DNA of 10,507 nt from Actinomycetota bacterium (GTDB taxonomy: Bacteria; Actinomycetota; Thermoleophilia; Gaiellales; Gaiellaceae), in assembly GCA_003162235.1 (NCBI GenBank), contig PMMN01000051.1, positions 1-10,507 of the forward strand, in the 5' to 3' direction. The notes below the pieces were generated by a model. It was given only the letters and a program-made list of their open reading frames with translations, was not told the origin of the DNA and did not search any database. The position numbers were made by a program, and so were the translations under genes. Every line of letters begins with the position of its first letter. Within the stretch, counting starts at the first letter, position 1. Of the stretch, positions 1 through 4,370 are shown in pieces.

Positions 1-407
1 GCCGAGGGCCGGTACGGGATCTTGAACGTCTGCGTGTCGGAGGCGAGCAGATTGCCGACGGAGTCGAGCGGCCCGACGGCGTAGATGTTGAGGGTGATCG
101 ATTCGCTGAACACCGCTCCGGGCGTCGTGACGCAGTTATCCGTGGACCAGCCGCCGCTCTGACAGCCCCAACTGCTCATGGTCACCGTCACGACCGGGTT
201 CGTGCGCGCGCCGGTGCCCAGCTCGACCAGGCCGCCGAACTCGGATGCCGAGCGCGCCTCGAAGGCGAAGCTCGGGAGGTTCCCCGGCAAGGTGCTCGGG
301 ATGTTGCTGTAGACGGTCGAGACCGTCGCCGCGCTTGCCGTGCCCGCGACGGTCAGGATCAGAACCAGTGCGGCGACCGCAGTCGCCCATTTCCGGTTGG
401 GGCGCAT
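1..407 (-). CDS. Secreted protein of unknown function, 3' end cut by window
   Basis: The 5' part of a gene is visible: 135 complete codons, still open at base 1. The start is the ATG at 407-405, preceded by AAGGAG about 10 nt upstream. Residues 1-26 are a clear Sec signal peptide: basic MRPNRK, a hydrophobic core (about 8-22) and an AxA cleavage site (ASA, 24-26). The mature part starts with the motif TVYSNIPSTLPGNLPS and continues with a beta-rich stretch. Two cysteines (C82 in SSWGC and C92 in DNC) could form a disulfide. The visible part ends in FKIPYRPS. I recall similar uncharacterised secreted proteins from Thermoleophilia and related soil bacteria, but no function is known to me. It probably acts outside the cell. 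The gene stands alone behind a long non-coding stretch. A plus-strand frame covers part of it but looks like a shadow. Confidence 0.8.
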   Translation of the reverse strand, partial: MRPNRKWATAVAALVLILTVAGTASAATVSTVYSNIPSTLPGNLPSFAFEARSASEFGGLVELGTGARTNPVVTVTMSSWGCQSGGWSTDNCVTTPGAVFSESITLNIYAVGPLDSVGNLLASDTQTFKIPYRPS

Positions 408-796
408 TCCGCTCAATCTCCTTGGGGCTGGTAGGGCATGCTCGCCGGCCTGCGCTTGCGGGCAGGCGAGATGACCCGGGTGTGATGTCTCCTAGTGATG
501 CCGCATACGCGCTTTTGGTACTGCCGCTGCGCGTTAATCCATATGTTCGTCGCGTTTCGGAGGAGGTTAATGACCCAAATGGGGGATCGCGCGGCGCATG
601 AACGCAATCGTTTTCACCCTCGACGGCAAGCTTATCCCCGCTCAGAGCCAGATCCGAGCCGGAGTGCCTTCGAGCGCCTCGCGCGAAGCGCGTCAAGCAC
701 CTGATCGGTAGTGGCGGATACGCGCTCTGGAGCCGCGCTCAGGGGGTTCGTACGTCGCCTCTTAGCTCATACACAGCGGGGCACGTTCGAACCTTT
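408..796. other. 389-bp stretch without a convincing gene
   Basis: This lies between the tRNA-Ala 3' end and the secreted-protein start. It holds the 441-470 hairpin, a less GC-rich patch at about 530-585, and two short plus-strand frames. One begins with ATG at 570 after a very strong Shine-Dalgarno-like GGAGGAGG (559-566), but the spacing is only 3 nt and the 44-residue product is arginine-rich and shadow-like. The other (598-711, 37 residues) starts MNAIVFTLDGKLIPAQ, which looks protein-like, but it has no ribosome binding site and is short. I could not find a good promoter for the secreted-protein gene or a terminator for the tRNA. Confidence 0.5.
441..470. repeat. 30-nt imperfect hairpin in the leader of the secreted-protein gene
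   Basis: CTCGCC at 441-446 pairs with GGCGAG at 465-470, and inside it CCTGC (449-453) pairs with GCGGG (458-462) around the loop GCTT. Read on the plus strand the inner stem is complete with one G-U pair. Read on the minus strand, the sense of the gene starting at 407, it has one C-A mismatch. It lies about 33 nt upstream of that start, so it may sit in the 5' untranslated region. There is no U-tract on either side, so it is not a classical terminator. Confidence 0.35.
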
Positions 797-869
797 TGGA
801 GCCAGGCGGGTTCGAACCGCCGACCTTCTGGCTGCCAGCCAGACGCTCTCCCAACTGAGCTATGGCCCC
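797..869 (-). tRNA. tRNA-Ala (anticodon GGC)
   Basis: A 73-nt cloverleaf reads from 869 down to 797. The acceptor stem is GGGGCCA/TGGCTCC with a G3-U70 pair, the main alanine identity element. The D-arm is GCTC...GAGC. The anticodon stem TCTGG/CCAGA carries the loop CTGGCAG, giving anticodon GGC, which reads GCC/GCU codons. The T-arm is GGCGG-TTCGAAC-CCGCC and the discriminator base is A. CCA is not encoded (AAA follows) and must be added after transcription. This isoacceptor fits a GC-rich genome where GCC is common. Confidence 0.97.
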
Positions 870-881
870 GGGTAAGGGCTA

Positions 882-912
882 ATTGTAGCGTCGAAACGAA
901 TGCGAGAGTCAG
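882..912 (-). promoter_or_regulatory. Candidate promoter of tRNA-Ala
   Basis: On the minus strand a -10 box TACAAT (887-882) lies 12 nt upstream of the tRNA 5' end. This would place transcription start about 5-7 nt before the mature tRNA, a normal short leader. A -35-like CTGACT (912-907) lies 19 nt further up, a spacing 2 nt longer than the ideal 17. The -10 is a good match to the housekeeping sigma consensus; the -35 is the weaker part. Confidence 0.5.
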
Positions 913-1076
913 GCGGCTCGGGAGGCCTGATCTCACCGGCCGCACGAGGTGCTGGTCTAGAGAGGCTCTCGAACACCAAGGATCGCTCTCGCTTTCTCGG
1001 GGCGACGCTGAGTGTGCTTCGCCGGAGGAGGAAGTGCTCCGCACGGCTCCGGAGAGCGAAGTGCGCTCAGCAGCGC

Positions 1077-1122
1077 CAGGCGGCTCCGGAGGCCGGCTCC
1101 GCCGGCCGGGAGGAGCCGCCTG
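1077..1122 (-). terminator. Strong GC-rich hairpin after rsfS, probable terminator without a U-tract
   Basis: CAGGCGGCTCC (1077-1087) pairs perfectly with GGAGCCGCCTG (1112-1122), 11 bp. Inside, GGCCGGC (1091-1097) pairs with GCCGGCC (1101-1107), 7 bp, around the loop TCC. The two stems are separated by a small internal loop. The structure starts 14 nt after the rsfS stop codon at the end of the rne-rsfS cluster. No T-run follows on either strand. It may be the U-less terminator type often proposed for high-GC actinobacteria, or a 3' stabilising or Rho-related structure. Confidence 0.55.
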
Positions 1123-1135
1123 CCGAGGAAGCGAG

Positions 1136-1492
1136 TCAGGCGGTCGCGGCCTGCTCGAGCTCTACCTGGGGAACATCGCCCCATAGATCCTCGAGGTCAT
1201 AGAAACGGCGAGTATCGGGGGTGAAGACGTGCAGAACTACGTCGAGGTAGTCGGCGATGACCCAGTTGCCGTCCCGCTCACCGTCGAGGGAGCGCGGCAT
1301 CAGCTTCTCGCGCTTCATGCCGACACGGACATCGTCCGAGATCGACTTGGTTTGGCGCGGGTTGCGGCCGGAGCAGATGACGAAGTAATCGGTGAAGACG
1401 CACACCGAGCGCATATCGAGGACGATGATGTCTTCGGCCAGCTTCTCGGCCGCCAGAGCGGCGATTCGGCGTGCTTGCTCGAGTGAAGTCAG
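1136..1492 (-). CDS. rsfS: Ribosomal silencing factor RsfS
   Basis: RsfS (DUF143/Iojap family) binds L14 of the 50S subunit and blocks joining with 30S when translation must be shut down. From the CTG at 1492-1490 the product is 118 residues, normal for the family. Visible hallmarks are the N-terminal helix (SLEQARRIAALAAEK), DIIVLDMR (21-28), TDYFVICSG (34-42), GNWVIADYLDVVLHVF (75-90) and RRFYDLEDLWGD (95-106). The start is odd. The only ATG (1414) would delete the conserved helix and the DIIVLD strand, and an in-frame TGA lies at 1504-1502. Between the stop and the helix there is no ATG, GTG or TTG. CTG at 1492 lines up with the usual N-terminus as I remember it; ATC at 1498 is better spaced (7 nt) behind AAAGGA. 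It is the last gene of the cluster, after nadD, as in many bacteria. Confidence 0.88.
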   Translation of the reverse strand: MTSLEQARRIAALAAEKLAEDIIVLDMRSVCVFTDYFVICSGRNPRQTKSISDDVRVGMKREKLMPRSLDGERDGNWVIADYLDVVLHVFTPDTRRFYDLEDLWGDVPQVELEQAATA

Positions 1493-1527
1493 TGTGATAC
1501 GTCAGTCCTTTGTCGGTCTTCTCTCGC

Positions 1528-1556
1528 AGTGTAGCCCCGGCGGATCCCGGAGCTAA
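1528..1556 (-). promoter_or_regulatory. Possible internal promoter before rsfS
   Basis: In the short gap between nadD and rsfS, TACACT (1533-1528) resembles a -10 box. TTAGCT (1556-1551), overlapping the nadD stop codon, lies exactly 17 nt upstream as a poor -35 (about 3 of 6 consensus bases). Transcription would start near 1521, about 25 nt before the rsfS start. This is a weak call; rsfS may simply be read from the upstream operon. Confidence 0.25.
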
Positions 1557-2137
1557 CGCTTGTAGAGGCCGAGGCGGGCGATCTCGGCGGCTACCGCGCT
1601 CGGAATGAGATCATCGATCGGCAGCCCGTCATGCGCGCGCGCGCGGATCTGCTCGGAAGAAACCGGGTGGGCGGGGATCGGGAAGAAGCTGACCCGCTCG
1701 GGTTGGACGAGCGCGGCTAAAACCGGGCTCAGCGCCTCTTCTTCGTAGCCGGGACGGCTTGCAACCGCGAGGCGGGCCAGCTCGAGGATCGCGTCCGGCT
1801 CGCGCCAGTTCCGGAACCCGGCAAACTGGTCGGCGCCGACGAGAAGGGTCAGGTCGTCGTGGCTCTCACTGAGCAGGCGCAGCGTGTCTATGGTGAAGCG
1901 GGGTCCGCCCGGCTCCAGCTCGATCCGCGAGATCTCGAGCTGCGGCATGCCGGCGAAGGCAAGCTCGGCCAAGCGGCAGCGGATCTCGGCGGGAGTGGCG
2001 ACGGTCTTGTGCGGCGGGTCGCCGACCGGGACGACGAGTAGGCGCTCGAAGTCGAAGCGCTCGAGCGCGCCGCGGACGAGCGCGAGGTGACCGAGGTGCG
2101 GCGGATCGAAGGCGCCGCCGAAAACGCCGGTCGTCAC
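1553..2137 (-). CDS. nadD: Nicotinate-nucleotide adenylyltransferase NadD
   Basis: NadD joins nicotinate mononucleotide and ATP to give nicotinate adenine dinucleotide, the step before NAD synthetase, in the cytosol. The 194-residue product has the nucleotidyltransferase signature GGAFDPPHLGH (7-17), with both histidines of the (H/T)xGH motif. It also has GDPPHK (39-44), GADQFAGFRNWREP (101-114) and the second nucleotide-binding motif SSEQIR (160-165), corresponding to ISSTxIR. Length is typical. The start is GTG at 2137-2135, preceded by GGAGG with a 7-nt spacer. The sequence GTGA also contains the obg stop (4-nt overlap), so translation is probably coupled to obg. proB and proA, which separate obg and nadD in many actinobacteria, are absent here. 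Confidence 0.95.
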   Translation of the reverse strand: MTTGVFGGAFDPPHLGHLALVRGALERFDFERLLVVPVGDPPHKTVATPAEIRCRLAELAFAGMPQLEISRIELEPGGPRFTIDTLRLLSESHDDLTLLVGADQFAGFRNWREPDAILELARLAVASRPGYEEEALSPVLAALVQPERVSFFPIPAHPVSSEQIRARAHDGLPIDDLIPSAVAAEIARLGLYKR

Positions 2138-3375
2138 CTCTCGTCCTCCCTGCCTGCGATCTCGATCACCGATTCGTCGCGTGCGCCCGCCTGCGCCAGC
2201 GCCTCGGCCAGCTCCTCCTCGTCGGGCACCTCCCCGACGATACGGAAGCCGCGATCGGTGCGATAGATGCGGTATGGCCGCCGCTGACGCGGGCGCGGCC
2301 GGTAGACGAGGAACTCGGCCAAGCCCTCGATGCTTTCGTCCTCTGTCGCGCTCGGCTCGGGGCGGGGCGGACAGAGGCGGAAGAGTGCTTGCTTGAGCTC
2401 GCCCACACCTTCTCCGGTCGCGCAGGAGAGAGCGATCACGGCGGCGATCCGCTCGTCACGAAGCTCGAAGGGCGGCGGCGCGCCCAGGTCGACCTTGTTC
2501 AGGACAACAATCTGCGAGCGCTCATCCAAACCGGCGCCGTAAGCGGCGAGCTCGGCGTCGATCACGCGGAAGCGCTCGAGTGGATCGCCCTCTGAGCTGT
2601 CGATGACGTGGATGAGGAGGCGCGCACGCTCTAGGTGGGCCAGGAACTCGTGCCCGAGCCCGTGCCCTTCGCTCGCGCCCTCGATCAGCCCGGGTATGTC
2701 GGCGACCGTCAGCTGACGACCGTCCGGACCGTCGACGGTGCCGAGCACCGGCGCGAGCGTGGTGAAGGGATAGTCGGCCACCTTGGGCTTGGCGTTCGAG
2801 ATCCTGCGCAGGAGCGAGGATTTGCCGCCATTCGGGAGTCCGGCCAGGGCCGCATCGACGACCAGCTTGAGGCGCAGGTCGAGCCAGCTTTCGTCGCCCG
2901 GCTCTCCCGTCTCGGCGAAACGGGGAGTGCGCCTGACCGGTGTGGCGAAGCGGCGGTTCCCCCGTCCCCCGCGCCCGCCGCGGGCGGCGATCACGCGTGC
3001 CCCGACGCTGGCGAGGTCGGCCACCAGCTGGCCATCCTCGTCAAAGATCTGAGTGCCGACCGGAAGCTGTAGCTCGACCATCGCTCCGTCGGCGCCGTGC
3101 TTGTTGCGACCGAGCCCCGGCCGGCCGCGACCAGCTTTGATCTCGTGCCGGGAGCGCAGTTTGGAAAGGTCGCGCAGCTCCGGATCGGCGATCAGGACGA
3201 TGTCGCCACCGTCGCCACCGTCGCCACCGTCCGGTCCGCCCCTGGGTACGAACTTCTCGCGCCGGAAGGAGAGGCTGCCGTCCCCGCCCCGTCCGGCCTG
3301 GACGAAAACGCGGGCGTGATCGTGGAAAGGTGACTCGCGCGTACCGCGCTCGTCGCTATTACCGCCTGGGCTCAT
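2134..3375 (-). CDS. obg: Obg/CgtA family GTPase
   Basis: Obg is a slow GTPase that binds the 50S subunit during late assembly and links it to growth and the stringent response. The 413-residue product has all three domains. The glycine-rich Obg fold (about 17-172) contains VQAGRGGDG and GGDGGDGGDIV. The G domain (about 173-335) has the P-loop GLPNGGKS (179-186), switch II DIPGLIEGASEGHGLGHEFL (226-245), NKVD (293-296) and SCATGEG (317-323). A C-terminal OCT domain follows (about 345-410). The P-loop differs slightly from the common GFPNAGKST. The ATG at 3375-3373 gives about 17 extra residues before the usual family start (FHDHARVFVQAG), and no start codon lies closer; no strong Shine-Dalgarno is visible. 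The gene is 56 bp after rpmA and overlaps nadD by 4 nt. Confidence 0.97.
   Translation of the reverse strand: MSPGGNSDERGTRESPFHDHARVFVQAGRGGDGSLSFRREKFVPRGGPDGGDGGDGGDIVLIADPELRDLSKLRSRHEIKAGRGRPGLGRNKHGADGAMVELQLPVGTQIFDEDGQLVADLASVGARVIAARGGRGGRGNRRFATPVRRTPRFAETGEPGDESWLDLRLKLVVDAALAGLPNGGKSSLLRRISNAKPKVADYPFTTLAPVLGTVDGPDGRQLTVADIPGLIEGASEGHGLGHEFLAHLERARLLIHVIDSSEGDPLERFRVIDAELAAYGAGLDERSQIVVLNKVDLGAPPPFELRDERIAAVIALSCATGEGVGELKQALFRLCPPRPEPSATEDESIEGLAEFLVYRPRPRQRRPYRIYRTDRGFRIVGEVPDEEELAEALAQAGARDESVIEIAGREDER
3202..3228. repeat. 9-bp tandem repeat, three exact copies, inside obg
   Basis: GTCGCCACC is repeated three times head to tail, encoding three GGD units on the minus strand in the glycine-rich loops of the Obg fold. 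Repeats of this kind are common in this loop of Obg proteins, and the frame is kept. Confidence 0.9.
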
Positions 3376-3431
3376 GAGGGTAGCTTCGCCGCCAGACGCC
3401 GCCGGCGCCAGTCGGATTGCGCAACCGAGCC

Positions 3432-3680
3432 CTAGGAATCGACCGAGATCGAGCGGCGTGTGCCCGAGCGATGAAAGCCGACCGTGCCCTCGCGCATGGC
3501 GAAGATCGTGTGGTCGCGGCCGAGCCCGACGCCGGGTCCCGGATGGAACCTGGTGCCGCGCTGGCGCACGATGATCATCCCGGCCTTGACCTTCTGACCG
3601 GAGAAGATCTTGACGCCGAGCCGTTTGGACTCGGAATCGCGGCCGTTCTTGGAGGAACCGAGACCTTTTTTATGTGCCAT
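3432..3680 (-). CDS. rpmA: 50S ribosomal protein L27
   Basis: L27 sits at the peptidyl-transferase centre, where its N-terminal tail helps position tRNA. The product is 82 residues, a usual length. It begins [16 protein letters not shown], so it has the mature-type N-terminus directly, without the cleavable extension found in Firmicutes. The conserved body includes [19 protein letters not shown] (24-42) and [17 protein letters not shown] (45-61). It begins 2 nt after the rplU stop codon and is surely co-transcribed and probably translationally coupled with rplU. The gap of 56 bp to obg holds no clear terminator. Confidence 0.98.
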   Translation of the reverse strand: MAHKKGLGSSKNGRDSESKRLGVKIFSGQKVKAGMIIVRQRGTRFHPGPGVGLGRDHTIFAMREGTVGFHRSGTRRSISVDS

Positions 3681-3682
3681 TT

Positions 3683-4279
3683 CTATTGCTCCGTCTTCTT
3701 ACGAGGTGCCGCTCGCCTGGGAGCCGGCTTCTTCGCATCCTCAACCTTAGCCTTGGCAGGCGTCTTGGTGGCAGCTTTGGTGGCTGCCGGCTTCTTGGCT
3801 GCCGGCTTCTTGGCTGCCGACTTGGCGGGAGCCTTGGCCGCGGCTACTTTCGGCGCGGCGGGCTTGGCGGCCGGTTTCGCCAGAGCTTTCGCCTCGGGCT
3901 TGGGCGCAACCGGCTCGGCTGCTTGATGCTTCGCGGGCGCCGCGGTGGTCGTCGCGGTCTTGGCTGCGGCGGGCGCCTTGCCGGCGCCGATCGCCTCGAT
4001 CTGGATCTGCGAGAGCTTGGCGCGGAAGCCGGTGTGGCGGCGGTAGCCCTTCTTCGCCTTGTACTTGCCGATACGGATCTTCGTGCCGAGCGTGTGACGG
4101 AGGATGCGGGCGCTGACGGCGCCGGCTCCGGGCTTCAGGTTCAAGGAGCCCGCATCGACGAGCAGCACGACGGGCTCGAAAACGGCTCCCTCGTCCTGGG
4201 GAAGCCGGTCGACAAGCAGGCGCTCGCCCTCATGGACGACGTACTGCTTTCCACCCGATGCGATAACTGCGTAGCTCAT
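3683..4279 (-). CDS. rplU: 50S ribosomal protein L21 with a long H1-like C-terminal tail
   Basis: Residues 1-100 are a normal L21, a 23S-rRNA-binding assembly protein: [13 protein letters not shown] (3-15), the [18 protein letters not shown] segment (69-86), and the usual end [11 protein letters not shown] (89-99). L21 normally stops near residue 100-105. Here another 98 residues follow, made almost entirely of Ala, Lys, Pro and Thr (about 22 lysines), resembling histone-H1 or HupB-like tails, with AAKKP units and a basic end ([10 protein letters not shown]). The frame is intact and the stop is followed 2 nt later by rpmA, so a frameshift is unlikely to explain it. The tail probably is disordered, extends from the ribosome surface and contacts RNA or DNA; that is inference. 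The start is the ATG at 4279, 4 nt after GAGGGA. Confidence 0.96.
   Translation of the reverse strand: MSYAVIASGGKQYVVHEGERLLVDRLPQDEGAVFEPVVLLVDAGSLNLKPGAGAVSARILRHTLGTKIRIGKYKAKKGYRRHTGFRAKLSQIQIEAIGAGKAPAAAKTATTTAAPAKHQAAEPVAPKPEAKALAKPAAKPAAPKVAAAKAPAKSAAKKPAAKKPAATKAATKTPAKAKVEDAKKPAPRRAAPRKKTEQ
3781..3825. repeat. 15-bp tandem repeat in the rplU tail
   Basis: TGGCTGCCGGCTTCT occurs twice exactly (3781-3795, 3796-3810). A degenerate third copy (3811-3825) follows, matching over its first nine bases and in part after them. On the minus strand it encodes the AAKKP units of the L21 tail. The exact DNA identity suggests a fairly recent duplication. Confidence 0.9.
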
Positions 4280-4299
4280 CTCGTCCCTCGACGCTCAAA

Positions 4300-4319
4300 T
4301 CGCGGGCAGCTGCCCGCGA
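4300..4319. promoter_or_regulatory. 20-bp perfect palindrome in the rplU leader
   Basis: TCGCGGGCAGCTGCCCGCGA is a perfect inverted repeat without a spacer, 20 nt upstream of the rplU start codon and just downstream of the candidate -10 box at 4330-4335. As RNA it would fold into an 8-bp GC-rich stem with the loop AGCU. It could be an operator for a dimeric repressor, an attenuator or autoregulatory leader hairpin, or a U-poor terminator for rne (only ATTTG follows). The sequence alone does not decide between these. Confidence 0.6.
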
Positions 4320-4329
4320 ACCGGGGCGC

Positions 4330-4338
4330 ATAGTAGCA
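4330..4338 (-). promoter_or_regulatory. Candidate extended -10 promoter of rplU-rpmA
   Basis: On the minus strand TGC (4338-4336) is directly followed by TACTAT (4335-4330), a good extended -10 element. Transcription would start near 4323 and give a leader of about 45 nt containing the 20-bp palindrome. No good -35 is present at 17 nt, as expected for an extended -10 promoter. It lies between the rne stop (4371) and rplU (4279) and would let the ribosomal-protein genes be expressed apart from rne. Confidence 0.45.
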
Positions 4339-4370
4339 AGACGGCCCGGTTTTCGGTTGAAGAATCCTCT

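Larger units (their letters stand above)
870..1135. other. Structured non-coding gap between rsfS and tRNA-Ala
   Basis: Besides the tRNA promoter (882-912) and the large hairpin (1077-1122), this 266-bp gap holds a cluster of short repeats. GAAGTGC occurs twice (1031-1037 and 1059-1065), and GTGCTTCGC near 1015-1023 can pair with GCGAAGTGC (1057-1065) if G-U pairs are allowed, which favours a plus-strand RNA. Open frames cross it in several phases but have arginine- and serine-rich shadow compositions and no ribosome binding sites. I see no gene here. Confidence 0.45.

Noticed and set aside
136..696. 186-codon minus-strand frame overlapping the secreted-protein gene
   Set aside because: The overlapping frame starting at 407 has a Shine-Dalgarno, signal peptide and conserved-looking motifs. 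The longer frame is Arg/Gly/Ser-rich and has none of these.
769..803. tRNA-like pieces TAGCTCA and GTTCGAA on the plus strand beside tRNA-Ala
   Set aside because: Only about 20 nt separate them, no acceptor or anticodon stem can be formed, and the second piece is a palindrome.
3202..3228. GGD tandem repeat in Obg as a novel feature
   Set aside because: Glycine/aspartate repeats in this loop are usual for Obg proteins. Recorded as a repeat only.
3376..3431. Possible terminator or promoter between rpmA and obg
   Set aside because: Only a short palindrome (TTGCGCAA) and GC-rich runs are present, with no T-tract and no -10/-35 pair. Co-transcription is simpler.
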